39,615 bases of DNA, taken from Methanothrix harundinacea. GTDB taxonomy: Archaea; Halobacteriota; Methanosarcinia; Methanotrichales; Methanotrichaceae. Both the position numbers and the translations under genes were made by a program. Shown in pieces: positions 14,344-23,312 of the stretch; the first letter of the stretch is position 1, and each line of letters begins with the position of its first letter. Under the pieces are notes generated by a model that made no database searches, was not told the DNA's origin, and was given only the letters and a program-made list of their open reading frames with translations. The stretch is from assembly GCA_001509375.1 (NCBI GenBank), contig LGFT01000026.1:1-39615 (forward strand), given 5' to 3'.

Positions 14344-14979
14344 ATGATCGACCTTCACACACACACCGTCTTCAGCGACGGCGAGCTAATCCCCAGCGAG
14401 CTGGTCCGCAGGGCCGAGATGAAGGGGTGTCGAGCCCTCGGAATCACAGATCACGTCGACTTCACCAACGTTGAGTTCGTCATCCGCCAGGTCTCGAAGG
14501 TCAAGGAGCTGGAAGACGACTTGGAGATGAGGATCCTCGTCGGCGTTGAGCTGACCCACGTCCCCCCCCCAAAGATGGAAAAGCTGGCGATTCTCGCCCG
14601 AAGGCTCGGAGCCGACCTCGTCGTCGTCCACGGGGAGACGCCCGTCGAGCCTGTAGCCCCGGGGACGAACCGGATGGCTCTTGAGATCGGAGCCGATATC
14701 CTGGCCCACCCCGGCTTCATCTCCCCTGAGGAGGCGGATTTTGCCAGGGATAACAGCGTCTGCCTCGAGCTGACCGCCCGACGAGGGCACAACATCACCA
14801 ACGGCCACGTGGCGAGGCTCGCTCAGGAGGCGGGGGCGAAGATCGTCGTCGACACCGACGCTCACTCCCCAGACGACCTCATCGATCGCGATAGGGCTAT
14901 CGGGATTGCCAGGGGCGCGGGCCTCTCCCTGGAGCGAGCAACCGCTGTAGTCGCCCACCACGCCATAATCGAACTCTGA
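14344..14979 (+). CDS. PHP-domain metal-dependent phosphoesterase
   Basis: A 211-residue PHP-family hydrolase with the expected metal-binding motifs: [12 protein letters not shown] (3-14), 'GITDHVDF' (~37-44), 'VGVELTHV' , 'ILAHPGF' and '[11 protein letters not shown]'. Homologues of this size are annotated as histidinol-phosphatase-like or nucleoside-phosphate phosphoesterases; the actual substrate is not known. Residues ~95-115 ('[11 protein letters not shown]') are typical of the methanogen branch. The start ATG 14344 gives the canonical N-terminus (MIDLHTHT). It begins a rightward run with DUF2209, HflX and UPF0280, separated from the next gene by 26 bases. Confidence 0.85.
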   Translation: MIDLHTHTVFSDGELIPSELVRRAEMKGCRALGITDHVDFTNVEFVIRQVSKVKELEDDLEMRILVGVELTHVPPPKMEKLAILARRLGADLVVVHGETPVEPVAPGTNRMALEIGADILAHPGFISPEEADFARDNSVCLELTARRGHNITNGHVARLAQEAGAKIVVDTDAHSPDDLIDRDRAIGIARGAGLSLERATAVVAHHAIIEL

Positions 14980-15005
14980 AGGCGATCTTAAGAAGAGATG
15001 GTACA

Positions 15006-15422
15006 TTGGACGTGGTGGCGGTCGACATCTCGGGGAGGCACGCTGTAGCCGGAAGGTACATCATGGTATCCGCCTCGGTGGCGGCGAGGATATCCCCGGA
15101 GGGGATAGAGAGGACCTGGAGGATCAGGCTCGTTCCCCTGGTGGCGGAGTCGGTGGAGATGGAGGTGGTGATCGGCCTCATCGAAGATTCGATCCGGGGC
15201 CAGCCAGGTGTCGTCCTGGCCGAGAGGGGCGATCTCTATAACCTCGCTCGGTGGCGGGTTGAGAGCATCCTGGGACGGGAGTTCAAATACCCCGAGTCCC
15301 GAGGAGAGAGGAGGGCGATGGAGCTCGCCCATCACGCCTCCTTTGCGGGCCGGAAGCTGGTTTTGAGGCTGATGGATGAGGAGCTCGGCTCGAGGGAATC
15401 GAAGATTGCCGGAGGAACATGA
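15006..15422 (+). CDS. DUF2209 family protein
   Basis: A 138-residue protein matching the methanogen DUF2209 family, beginning 'VVAVDISGRHAVAGRYIMVS' with a middle 'GVVLAERGDLYNLARWRVES'. The opening D-I-S-G-R-H resembles an RNase H-like first strand with a leading aspartate, but no activity is known. The start is TTG 15006, or possibly GTG 15012; no good ATG is in frame. Its TGA overlaps the ATG of hflX in an ATGA, so the two are translationally coupled. Confidence 0.7.
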   Translation: MDVVAVDISGRHAVAGRYIMVSASVAARISPEGIERTWRIRLVPLVAESVEMEVVIGLIEDSIRGQPGVVLAERGDLYNLARWRVESILGREFKYPESRGERRAMELAHHASFAGRKLVLRLMDEELGSRESKIAGGT

Positions 15423-16681
15423 ATAGGGCGAAAACGGCTGTTCTCCTCTTTCGGGAGGACCCGAGGGACGAACCTCATCCCGAGAAGATGGCGGAGCTTT
15501 TGGGGCTAGCCGAGGCTGCGGACTACAGGGTCCTTGGCGAGATCTCTCAGAGAAGAGGCAGGGACAGGAGGTTTCAGCTCGGAAGAGGGAAGATCGCCGA
15601 AGCCGCCTCTCTTTCGCCCGATAGGCTGATCTTCAACGATCCCCTCAGCCCGGGCCAAGTCTTCAACATCACAAAGGAGTTTGAAGTTGGGGCGATGGAT
15701 CGGTTCAACCTGATCCTGGAGATCTTCGCCTCTCGGGCCTCCACGAGAGAGGCGAAGCTCCAGGTGGAGCTGGCCCGCCTCTCCTACGAGGCCCCCTTTG
15801 TGAGGACGATCGAGTCCCTTAAAAGGCTGAGCGAGCGGCCCGGTTATCGGGGATCTGGAAGCTACGACGTCTCGATGTATCGGGATATCAGAGGGAGGAT
15901 GGCCAAGATCAGGACCGAGCTGAGGGCTGTGGAGGAGACGGGGGAGAGGAGGAGGGAGAGACGAAGGAAACTTGGGTTCGACCTTGTGGCCCTCGCGGGC
16001 TACACCAACGCCGGAAAGAGCACCCTATTCAACCGCCTCGCCGAGGAGACGGTCACTGCGAAGGACCAGCCTTTCACCACCCTCTCGCCGACGACGAGGG
16101 CAGTGGCCGTACGAGAGAGGAGATTTCTCCTCACCGACACCGTCGGGTTCATCGACGACCTCCCCCTCTTTCTGATCAAGGCCTTCCGGTCGACCCTGGC
16201 CGAGATCGTCGAGGCGGACCTGGTCCTTCTGGTGGTGGACCTCTCCGATCCACCCGAGGTTCTGCGAGAAAAGCTCGTCTCCTGCCACCAGACCCTCTGG
16301 GACTGCGGCTGCTACGCATCGATCGTCTCCGTCCTGAACAAGGTGGACCGGATCAGCCCCGAAGATGCCCTCGAGAGATACGAGCTAATGCGGGACTTGG
16401 CTCCAAACCCGGTATTCATCTCCGCCCGAGAGGGTGACGGCCTCGAAGGTCTCCTCGATCAGATCGCCGAGAAGCTTCCGCTCCTGGAGATGTTTGAGAT
16501 CCATCTCCCGTCGACGGAGGCGGGGATGGGTCAGCTATCCCGGCTCTACGATGTCGCAGATCCGATCGAGGTGAAGTACGGCAAAGAGATCGAGGTCCTT
16601 TTGAGGGGTAGGCGGGAGATCGTGGCCCGAGCCCTGAAGGGCGCCGGAAAGCCGAATATGTCGCCTCTTGCGGAGGGGTGA
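15419..16681 (+). CDS. hflX: HflX-family ribosome-associated GTPase
   Basis: A 420-residue GTPase. The N-terminal ~180 residues form the HflX domain with a glycine-rich nucleotide-binding segment (FQLGRGKIAE) and a coiled arm rich in R/E (ETGERRRERRRKLGF). The G domain follows: G1 GYTNAGKST (194-202), 'QPFTTLSPTTR' (G2), DTVGF (240-244, G3), 'LNKVD' (G4) and 'ISAREGDG' (G5). HflX binds the 50S subunit and in bacteria splits stalled ribosomes; the archaeal role is less defined. The start overlaps the DUF2209 stop and has CGGAGG upstream; UPF0280 follows after 3 bases. Confidence 0.93.
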   Translation: MNRAKTAVLLFREDPRDEPHPEKMAELLGLAEAADYRVLGEISQRRGRDRRFQLGRGKIAEAASLSPDRLIFNDPLSPGQVFNITKEFEVGAMDRFNLILEIFASRASTREAKLQVELARLSYEAPFVRTIESLKRLSERPGYRGSGSYDVSMYRDIRGRMAKIRTELRAVEETGERRRERRRKLGFDLVALAGYTNAGKSTLFNRLAEETVTAKDQPFTTLSPTTRAVAVRERRFLLTDTVGFIDDLPLFLIKAFRSTLAEIVEADLVLLVVDLSDPPEVLREKLVSCHQTLWDCGCYASIVSVLNKVDRISPEDALERYELMRDLAPNPVFISAREGDGLEGLLDQIAEKLPLLEMFEIHLPSTEAGMGQLSRLYDVADPIEVKYGKEIEVLLRGRREIVARALKGAGKPNMSPLAEG

Positions 16682-16684
16682 AAC

Positions 16685-17410
16685 GTGGTTTCCGATCTCG
16701 TCAGGGATAGGTTCCGGCTCAAGGAGACGATCGTCACCATCACAGCTCAGGGGCGGGATCAGATCGAGGCGGCCAAGGAGGAGATCGCATTCCAGCGGGC
16801 CCTTCTCGAGAAGTTCATAAGAGATGACCCATTCTTCGTCCTCACCCTGGAGCCCTACGACCGTCCCATGGACAAAGCGCCTCGGATCGTCGCAAATATG
16901 ATTGAGGCAGGCACTGCCGTCGGGATCGGGCCCATGAGCGCTGTGGCGGGGACGATCGCCAAATTCGCCCTGGGGGCGATGATCAAAGCCGGGGCTACCT
17001 GCGCCATCGTCGACAACGGTGGGGACGTCGCCCTCGTCGCCGACCGGCCCGTCCTGGTGGGGATCTACGCCGGACCATCGCCCCTCAAAAACCTAGCCTT
17101 CGAGATCCCGCCCCGGTCTGTGCCCTTGGGGATCTGCACCAGCAGCGGAACAGTGGGTCCCTCCCTCAGCTTCGGGTACGCCGATGCAGCCGTCGTCATC
17201 TCCGAAGACGTCTCCCTCGCAGACGCCGCCGCCACGGCTCTAGGAAACGCCGTCGCCGGGGATTCTCCCCTGGCCGATGCCTTCGAAGCCATAGACAGGC
17301 CCAGGATCGAGGGGGCTCTAGTGATCAGGGGCGGGGAGATGGCGCTTTGGGGCGATCTCCCACCCATCAGGAGGGCTAGCCTCAGGCCCGACCTGATCAC
17401 AAGGGGTTAG
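16685..17410 (+). CDS. UPF0280 family protein (ApbE-like fold)
   Basis: A 241-residue protein of the UPF0280 family, known from methanogens and some bacteria. Typical segments are 'TAVGIGPMSAVAGTIAKFAL', 'AIVDNGGDVALVADRPVLVG' and 'GICTSSGTVGPSLSFGYADA', the last two resembling the nucleotide- and flavin-binding parts of ApbE-type flavin transferases. The reaction is not known. The start is GTG 16685 with GGAGGGG 5-11 bases upstream, three bases after hflX. It ends the rightward run. Confidence 0.85.
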   Translation: MVSDLVRDRFRLKETIVTITAQGRDQIEAAKEEIAFQRALLEKFIRDDPFFVLTLEPYDRPMDKAPRIVANMIEAGTAVGIGPMSAVAGTIAKFALGAMIKAGATCAIVDNGGDVALVADRPVLVGIYAGPSPLKNLAFEIPPRSVPLGICTSSGTVGPSLSFGYADAAVVISEDVSLADAAATALGNAVAGDSPLADAFEAIDRPRIEGALVIRGGEMALWGDLPPIRRASLRPDLITRG

Positions 17411-17501
17411 ATCACGTCGCAGTTGATCTATCTGAATCCGACGGAAGAATTCCATCGTCGAAAACGTTGAGGCGATGGCGCCGAGTTCGTAACGAGATCA
17501 G

Positions 17502-17512
17502 CTTTTAATATA
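17502..17512 (+). promoter_or_regulatory. TATA box of the SnoaL-like gene
   Basis: CTTTTAATATA lies 22-32 bases before ATG 17534, so transcription probably starts at or next to the start codon (leaderless). The gene is thus separate from the preceding UPF0280 run. Confidence 0.55.
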
Positions 17513-17533
17513 GTCCGAATATAATGCTCTTAC

Positions 17534-17965
17534 ATGACCACAATCTCAGATTTTAAGGCCGCAGCTACAGAAGCTATGGAGAGGTACGCTCAGGCATATT
17601 CGGCAAAAGACCTGGAGGGGATTATGGCAACGGCTGATGAAGAGTTCTTCGGATACGGCTCAGGCCCCGATGAGGAGGTGTACGGCAAAGACCTGCTACG
17701 CGCCCAGGTGGAGAGGGACTTATCGCAGAGCGATCGGATCTCCATGATCCTCGGGCCCGGGCATGTATCCGGGAAGGGCGATGTGGCCTGGTATGCTGGG
17801 AGCTGCACCATCGAGGCGACCGTTGAAGGGCAGGATGTCAGGATGGAAGGGAGGATCACGGCAGTTTTGAAGAAGGTGGGGGAACGGTGGCTTATCGCCA
17901 TGAGCCATTTTGCGATGCCCTTCGGGGGACAGGAGACGGGCCAGTCCTGGCCAGAGGCAAAATGA
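17534..17965 (+). CDS. SnoaL/NTF2-like fold protein (DUF4440-type)
   Basis: A 143-residue protein of the SnoaL-like / ketosteroid-isomerase-like (NTF2 cone) fold. It shows the usual order: an N-terminal helix pair ('ATEAMERYAQAYSAKDLEGI' then 'MATADEEFFGYGSGPDEEVY'), then strands ending in 'GRITAVLKKVGERWLIAMSH' and 'FAMPF'. Proteins of this group bind small ligands or act as minor enzymes; substrate unknown. The 'W-x-I-x-x-x-H' end is typical. It is expressed from its own leaderless promoter. Confidence 0.8.
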   Translation: MTTISDFKAAATEAMERYAQAYSAKDLEGIMATADEEFFGYGSGPDEEVYGKDLLRAQVERDLSQSDRISMILGPGHVSGKGDVAWYAGSCTIEATVEGQDVRMEGRITAVLKKVGERWLIAMSHFAMPFGGQETGQSWPEAK

Positions 17966-18349
17966 GTGGATGCTCAACTCTTAATATCTTTTGTTGGAGA
18001 TGGCGTACGTTTCGGGAAACTTCGCTCCCCTTAGAGTTGACTATCTTTCAGACTATTCAGGGGGTATTCCTGCTGGTAAAGCTATCGTCGCCCCCTCCAG
18101 GTTTTGCACCGATTCCTCTATCGTCTGCTTATGGCTTGCGGTCCCGACCTCGGGGCATTCGGCAACGCAAACGTCCTCTTCTTTATGGACAACGGCGGTC
18201 AGGGTGGCCCGGCGTTACACCTCTTTCGGGTGATTTTACCTATTCTGATAGTTAGTCTTTTGTCATCGGGCCTGTCTTCTCGCAGCCCCAGGATTAAAGG
18301 ACGTCTTGCGGCTGGGGAGGATACTCCTGGCTGGCGCTGATCGAGGCAG
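17966..18349 (+). other. Degenerate region upstream of the broken acetyl-CoA hydrolase gene
   Basis: A TATA-like CTCTTAATATC (about 17969-17979) and TTGGAG precede an ATG at 18000, which looks like an original promoter and start. The frame from there (MAYVSGNFAPLRVDYLSDYS...) closes after about 78 codons and shows no match to the N-terminus expected for the acetyl-CoA hydrolase that follows. Other frames are interrupted by stops. I read this as the scrambled or replaced 5' part of that gene. Confidence 0.4.
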
Positions 18350-19768
18350 GGCATCGTCGCGGCTCAGGCCAACCCTCAAATGCCTTATATTTATGGTGAG
18401 GGGATCGCAAACCTCCAGGATGTGGATTACGTCATCGTCAAAGATGAGCCCCTGCTGGAGCACGAAGAATATGTGCCTGAATATCTCGTTCAGAAGATAG
18501 GAAGGAACGTCGCTCGATTAGTCGAGGATGGAGCAACAATACGGGTGGGATGGGGTGGTATGCCGGATGCAGTCCTCTCTCATCTCTCAGATAAGAGACA
18601 TCTAGGGCTGCACAGCGACCTATTTACCGACGGTGTTGCAGAACTGATGAGGGAGGGGGTTCTCGATAACAGCAGAAAAAGCCTCGACCCCGGAATAGCT
18701 GTAGCCTCCTTCGCCGTCGGCAAGAGGGCCACCTACGAGTTCCTTCATAAAAATCCCGACGTAATCTTCAAGACCATCGATAGCACCAACAGCCTTTCTG
18801 TCATCGCCAGCCAGAGGAATATGACGGCGATAAACACTGCCCTGGAGATCGACCTCACCGGCCAGGCGACGGCCGAGTCCCTGGGCGGGAGATTTTACAG
18901 TGGTGTCGGCGGCGAGGCGGATTTCATGCGGGGTTCGGCCCTAGCAGTAGGCGGAAAGCCAATTCTTGCCCTGCCCTCCCTATCCAACGACGGATTGTCC
19001 AGCCGGATCGTCCCTCAGCTCAGCCCCGGGGCGAGCGCGACCTTCCATCGGGGAGACGTCAGCTAAGTGGTGACGGAATATGGGATCGCAAACCTCCGCG
19101 GAAAGAGCGTCAGAGAGAGGGGCATGAATCTGATCGCCATATCCCATCCGAAGTTCAGGCTCTGGCTCTTGGAAGAGGCTCGAAAGCTCTCCCTCGTCTA
19201 TCGTGACCAGGTCTACCGCTCCGTCGAATATCCCGAGGATCTTGAGGCATGGAAGGTCACGAAGTCGGGGCTCCGAATATTTCTTAGGCCGGTGAAGATC
19301 AGCGATGAGCCTCTCGTCAAGGAGTTCTTCTATTCGCTATCCGATAAGACCCTTTACAGGAGGTTCGCCTCCGCAAGGAGAGATATGCCCCATTCCCGGA
19401 TTCAGGATTTCATAGCGGTGGATTTTTCGCGGGATATGGTGATCCTGGCGCTTCTGATCCGAGGGGATAGGGAGATTGTGATCGGACTTGCGCAGTACAG
19501 CAAAGACGAGAGGGATAGGACCGCCGAGCTGGCGTTGGTGGTAAGAGACGACTACCAGTGCCAGGGGGTGGGAACGATTCTTCACATCTACATGACCTCC
19601 ATCGCCAAGAAGAGGGGGCTCGTGGGATTCAGAGCCGAGGTGCTTGAAGGGAATCTGCCGGCTCTGAAGCTGATAAAGAAGATGGGCTTTGAAATGGTGG
19701 CGGTGGATGGGGGGGCCAAGGAGATGAGGATCATCTTCGATCAGGATGAGGCCAGGAAGTCCGGATAG
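18350..19768 (+). pseudogene. Broken acetyl-CoA hydrolase/transferase - GNAT acetyltransferase fusion
   Basis: The sequence encodes the C-terminal two-thirds of an acetyl-CoA hydrolase/transferase (from 'GIVAAQANPQMPYIYGEG'; with 'VGWGGMPDAVLSHLSDKRHL', 'ATAESLGGRFYSGVGGEADF', 'FHRGDV'). It continues in the same frame as 'VVTEYGIANLRGKSVRERGM' and a GNAT domain ('RDDYQCQGVGTILHIYM'). A TAA at 19064-19066 splits it where the family reads G-D-V-H-Y-V-V-T-E-Y-G, so the tyrosine codon has become a stop. The first ~170 residues are missing, and a TGA closes the frame just upstream of 18350. Proteins of this fusion are thought to acylate or act on acyl-CoA enzymes. The GNAT half could still be translated from GTG 19067, but I see no Shine-Dalgarno. 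The stop is UAA, not UAG, so pyrrolysine does not rescue it. Confidence 0.8.
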
Positions 19769-19832
19769 GATTATCCATGAAGAGGTAGCTCCACCGACGA
19801 CGAGCTGAAAGTCGACCTCGGTCCTGAGCAAA

Positions 19833-20957
19833 TCAGAATAGTTCGAGGTGGATCTTCGAATGGACCCTCGAAAGGTTCTCGAGAGTCTCGGCGAGCTCGG
19901 CGGAGATCCTCTTTTGTGTCTCTTTCCCAGGCTCAACATCCAGATCCGGATAGGAGAGAGGGACGTAACCCACCACGTTGGAGAAGAGCTCCACCCAGTA
20001 AGGGGGCAGATATTCGGGGAGCGGGTCACCCCTCATGATGGTGAGGGCGCAGGTCCATGCCGTGGGCACCACCGCCAGGTTATAGCCCCCTCCGCCCAAG
20101 GCCAGAAGTCGACCTTTGGCATATAAATTCGTCAGCTCGACGATCCGACGGACCATGGTGGTGTAGCCTCTGAGGGTGACGTTGAGGCTGGTCAAGGGAT
20201 CGGAGTAATGGGTATCTGTTCCCAGCTCTGCCACCACCACCTCCGGCTCGAACCACTCAAAGAGCCTCGGAACCACCTCCTCGAAGGCCAAGAGAAAGTC
20301 CTGATCGCCGGCGTTCATCGGCATCGGGACGTTGACGGAGTAGCCCAGACCCACCCCCGAGCCGGCCTCGTCTACAAATCCTGTCCCAGGAAAGAGGTAG
20401 TTTCCGGACTCGTGGATTGAGAAGGTCAAGACATTCGGGTCCTGATAGAAGATCTGCTGGACTCCGTCGCCATGATGGGCGTCGATGTCGATGTAGAGGA
20501 TCCGGGAGAACTTCGTTCTGAGGATGCAGATTGCGAGAGCCGGGTCGTTGAAGACGCAGAAGCCGGCAGCTTGAGTGGGGAAGGCGTGATGGAGGCCGCC
20601 CGCAAGGTTGACGGCGATGCAGTCCTCCTCCAACATTTTCTTTGCGGCCTCGATGCTGCCGCCTGCCATGGAGCAGGATGCGTCGAAGATGCCAGGAAAT
20701 ACGGGGGTATCGTCGCTCCCCAGGCCGTAGGCCAGGTCGAGCTCCTCCTCTCTCACAGCCTCGATGTACTCCAGGGTGTGGACGAGGCGGAGATCCTCCT
20801 CGCCTGCAGGATTCGGCCTCAAAAGCTCCGTCTTCTCATCCAAAAGCCCCAACTCCTCGATCAGCTTGTAGGAGAGGCTCAGCCTTATCGGGTTCAGAGG
20901 GTGCTCTGGTCCGAAGTTGTAGTTCAAGAATTGGTCGCTATAATATAGATAGATCAT
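19833..20957 (-). CDS. Histone-deacetylase-family protein (AcuC-like)
   Basis: A 374-residue zinc-dependent deacetylase of the HDAC/AcuC superfamily. It shows 'HPLNPIRLSLSYKLIEELGL' (N-terminal), the active-site pair 'GGLHHAFPTQAAGFCVFNDP', the zinc and proton-relay site 'YIDIDAHHGDGVQQIFY', 'FPGTGFVDEAGSGVGLGYSV' and 'LALGGGGYN' near the end. The usual G-x-D-A/x-H-x-x-D-P zinc segment appears as 'LGTDTHYSDPL'. In bacteria AcuC deacetylates and reactivates acetyl-CoA synthetase after a GNAT enzyme has acetylated it. The neighbouring, convergent GNAT fusion makes the same idea reasonable here, but that partner is broken. Confidence 0.9.
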   Translation of the reverse strand: MIYLYYSDQFLNYNFGPEHPLNPIRLSLSYKLIEELGLLDEKTELLRPNPAGEEDLRLVHTLEYIEAVREEELDLAYGLGSDDTPVFPGIFDASCSMAGGSIEAAKKMLEEDCIAVNLAGGLHHAFPTQAAGFCVFNDPALAICILRTKFSRILYIDIDAHHGDGVQQIFYQDPNVLTFSIHESGNYLFPGTGFVDEAGSGVGLGYSVNVPMPMNAGDQDFLLAFEEVVPRLFEWFEPEVVVAELGTDTHYSDPLTSLNVTLRGYTTMVRRIVELTNLYAKGRLLALGGGGYNLAVVPTAWTCALTIMRGDPLPEYLPPYWVELFSNVVGYVPLSYPDLDVEPGKETQKRISAELAETLENLSRVHSKIHLELF

Positions 20958-21286
20958 CTGGACCCTCTCCGCGGCAAGCTATCGCACCCACAGTTGTGGA
21001 TCTCCTGCAGAGGACGATGATTCTGATCAAGATTTTCTTCTTCAGTTCTCCTCAGTGGCCAAATCATCTCCCGATGGGAGAGATGACTGGGGATTTGGGA
21101 TGGATGAAGCCCTTATGTTCTTGAACTTTAATGTCCTCATATTTCTTTAAGTTTTCCTCAGAGTATTCTCTCCGCTTCTTGAGGCGGGGAGGGTCGCCGT
21201 CGGAGCGCCCCCTCAAAAGGTCCTGGCCTAAGCAATTTCTGGATTCTGTATCCGCCTTTGATCGAGAGGTTCGATGTTTTTGAAAC
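20958..21286. other. Gene-free region with two imperfect hairpins
   Basis: No gene is supported in these 329 bases. A nested inverted repeat spans 21059-21098: CCAAATC...GATTTGG outside and ATCTCCC...GGGAGA inside. A second hairpin (CTCCGC-TTCTTGA-GGCGGgGAG) is near 21170-21190. A 78-codon leftward frame (KKRREYSEENLKKYEDIKVQ...) covers part of the region and ends at the first hairpin, but it has no convincing start or family. Confidence 0.45.
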
Positions 21287-21856
21287 CTAAAGGCGGGCAA
21301 CTCCTCGCCGCTCGATCATCTCCACAGATACTGGCACTGGGTTTTGGACTATGTCCATCACCGCAGACCTTTTGACGACCTCCCGGCAAAGGGTTTCGAT
21401 CTCCCCTTTCGAAGCAGTGGAAGCAACGGCGCACCTCACAGAAACGGATTGAAGCCCGGGCCTCGGATCTTCAGAGAGGCCGAAGAAGTTGTTCAGATCG
21501 ATATCTCCCGTTAGAAATAGCTCCATAGCCTCGATCTCGATCCCCAGAAGAGCCGCCCTGAGAACAAAACCTACTGCGATGCACGAGGCGAGGGCGTGTA
21601 AGACGAACTCCACGGCGTTGGGAGCGAGGTTTTGCCCCATAAGGGCTGGCGGCTCGTCGGACTCGACGACGAACTCCTCCGACTTATTCATATCTTCTGC
21701 CCCGCGGCCCCTTTCGATGAAGGTACGGCAGCGGCAGCCGCCACCCCACTCGGTCCTGGTCTGGATGGTGAACCTCCCCTTTTCAGGCTCTTTCCCCACC
21801 CCCTCTATAGTCCTATGAAGCCTCTGGACGTCGATCCCGTTCACTATTTCATTCAT
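21287..21856 (-). CDS. OsmC-family protein
   Basis: A 189-residue protein of the OsmC/Ohr superfamily. It has the central 'PNAVEFVLHALASCIAVGFV' helix with the conserved cysteine (C92), the preceding 'GQNLAPNA', and the closing 'VVKRSAVMDIVQNPVPVSVE'. The second catalytic cysteine of true peroxidases, normally C-P in this closing motif, reads S-A here; another cysteine (C157) lies shortly before it. It may therefore be of the YhfA-like branch rather than a classic hydroperoxide reductase. The N-terminal ~30 residues, 'EIVNGIDVQRLHRTIEGV', fit methanogen homologues. Confidence 0.85.
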   Translation of the reverse strand: MNEIVNGIDVQRLHRTIEGVGKEPEKGRFTIQTRTEWGGGCRCRTFIERGRGAEDMNKSEEFVVESDEPPALMGQNLAPNAVEFVLHALASCIAVGFVLRAALLGIEIEAMELFLTGDIDLNNFFGLSEDPRPGLQSVSVRCAVASTASKGEIETLCREVVKRSAVMDIVQNPVPVSVEMIERRGVARL

Positions 21857-22247
21857 CTCGGATCCCTTGGGCTGATTCTCGCGTTCGGTACTAAAATAAG
21901 CACGGTCAGGCCGCGAAATCCGGCAGACTCAAACCGCTAAAATCTCCCGAAGAGCTTTCAGGTCGAGAGGAGCTAGCGATCTCGTTCGCCCAGACCGAGA
22001 GATCTATCACTGAGAGAAAAGAGCTCCTTCTCGGTGTGATGTCAGAGCCCCCAGGATTGCGGCGATCGGATCGTGGATTATTGCAGGAGACGTTCAGCTT
22101 GCCGGGCCGAATCAGGTCGGTGACGTTCAGCAAAAGATCGAAGCCCTCTTCGAACGAGACGCTCCTATCCTCATCGACCAATCGGTAGATGGCGCCCGCC
22201 CGGCCCGGATTCGGGCACCTTGTTGGCATCGCCGGCCCCAAACCCGG
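21857..22247 (-). other. Spacer with a doubtful short frame
   Basis: A 111-codon leftward frame (TTG start at 22241, six bases after the next gene's stop) reads 'AGAIYRLVDEDRSVSFEEGF', 'DLLLNVTDLIRPGKLNVSCN', then turns low-complexity. The first half could be a protein remnant; I recognise no family and no Shine-Dalgarno. Otherwise nothing is seen in these 391 bases. Confidence 0.35.
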
Positions 22248-22808
22248 CTATTCCCCTTTCGACAACCTTCTGATCTTATCCCAGCCGGTCCCACCGCCCA
22301 AAGGCTGGTCTAGGACCCAGTCGAGAAACTCGAAGATGATGGGAGACATGAAGATGTAAAACTCCCGGGTGAAAGTAAGGGCGTCCTCGACGGATTTGAA
22401 GTGTCTCACCTCGATAGTCTGACCGGAGGCGGTCTTCTGGCCTCGAACGACCTGGTCGGCGACGAAGGCCGAGGCGCCGCAGGAGGCTCTTGCGGGCTGG
22501 AGGGCGTCGATGTTGACGGGTACGCCTCCGTAATGCCGGTAGAGGTCGAATATCAGCCGTTCTCGGCTGGGGTCCTCATCCTCTGAGACCTCGAGGACCA
22601 CCTCTTCGTCGAGGCTCTCGGGCCGGGGCAGGATCTCCGCCTCCACGATGACTGAATACTCCTCATCCCCAAACCCCTCGGTGTCCGCGAGGTCCGCTGC
22701 CTCGAAGATCACCCCGAGCTCGACGGCCGATCCGTCCTCAAACTCGACCCGCCACTCTTCATCCTCAGCGTAAACCGTTTTATCGTCCAGCTGGAAAATT
22801 ACGACCAT
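22248..22808 (-). CDS. Hypothetical acidic protein
   Basis: A 186-residue soluble, acidic protein I do not recognise. The N-terminal ~80 residues are strand-rich and acidic ('MVVIFQLDDKTVYAEDEEWR', 'FEDGSAVELGVIFEAADLAD'); the C-terminal half is helical with aromatic residues ('FTREFYIFMSPIIFEFLDWV'). It contains no signal peptide, cysteine motif (a single C at 'ASCGAS') or catalytic signature. Codon use fits the surrounding core genes. It lies 76 bases downstream of the OB-fold gene on the same strand. Confidence 0.6.
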   Translation of the reverse strand: MVVIFQLDDKTVYAEDEEWRVEFEDGSAVELGVIFEAADLADTEGFGDEEYSVIVEAEILPRPESLDEEVVLEVSEDEDPSRERLIFDLYRHYGGVPVNIDALQPARASCGASAFVADQVVRGQKTASGQTIEVRHFKSVEDALTFTREFYIFMSPIIFEFLDWVLDQPLGGGTGWDKIRRLSKGE

Positions 22809-22884
22809 CTCGGCGACCCTCCCGGCCAGAGACCTTCCAACCAGGTATCCGGTCCATCGGCTAAAATCCTTGCCGTGGACTCCC

Positions 22885-23238
22885 TCACATAACCTCCACG
22901 TCCTCGGGCCTCTGGACCGAGAGTTCCCGGCGGCCCTCGTACACGGAGACCTCTCCTCTCGCCCTCACCCGATCGCCCTTGAACACCCTATCCGCCACAT
23001 CCTCTGCGCCACTCTCCCGACTGACGAATATCGGCATGGCTGAAGACTGAAGCCAAAGGATAAGATGTCCTCCGCCGGTGGGCTGGACTGAGCTGACGAT
23101 CCCCTCGGAGACTATCGAGATGGGAGCGGAGCTTTGGCCAGAATCGGCATCGAAATCCCCCAAGGCCCAGGAGGCTACGGCCAGAGACCCCAGGGCCATC
23201 AAGAGCAGCGCCACGACCACCTTCTCCTCCTTCTGCAA
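22885..23238 (-). CDS. Membrane-anchored OB-fold-like small protein
   Basis: A 117-residue protein with one N-terminal hydrophobic segment (residues ~7-27, VVVALLLMALGSLAVASWAL), acting as signal anchor or signal peptide. The outer part reads 'GIVSSVQPTGGGHLILWLQS', 'MPIFVSRES', 'VFKGDRVRARGEVSVYEGRR', 'ELSVQRPEDVEV'. This G-x-V ... P-V/I-F ... K-G-D-x-V-x-V-x-G-x-V ... Y-x-G-x-x-E-L-x-V pattern is that of OB-fold (tRNA_anti-like) domains, in which a small beta-barrel often binds nucleic acid or peptides. Being outside the membrane, its ligand is unclear. The C-terminal 'V-M' lies just after the barrel. Confidence 0.65.
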   Translation of the reverse strand: MQKEEKVVVALLLMALGSLAVASWALGDFDADSGQSSAPISIVSEGIVSSVQPTGGGHLILWLQSSAMPIFVSRESGAEDVADRVFKGDRVRARGEVSVYEGRRELSVQRPEDVEVM

Positions 23239-23312
23239 TCCGCCCCCTCCATAGCCTCCTCAGCTTCTGGCGGCTCAAAAAGACCTCAAAAAAGAAAAAT
23301 ACGCTTACGACC

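Noticed and set aside
19064-19066. Pyrrolysine or other stop-codon readthrough in the acetyl-CoA hydrolase/GNAT gene
   Set aside because: Pyrrolysine is coded by UAG, whereas this stop is UAA. The gene is also missing its N-terminal third, so pseudogene decay is simpler.
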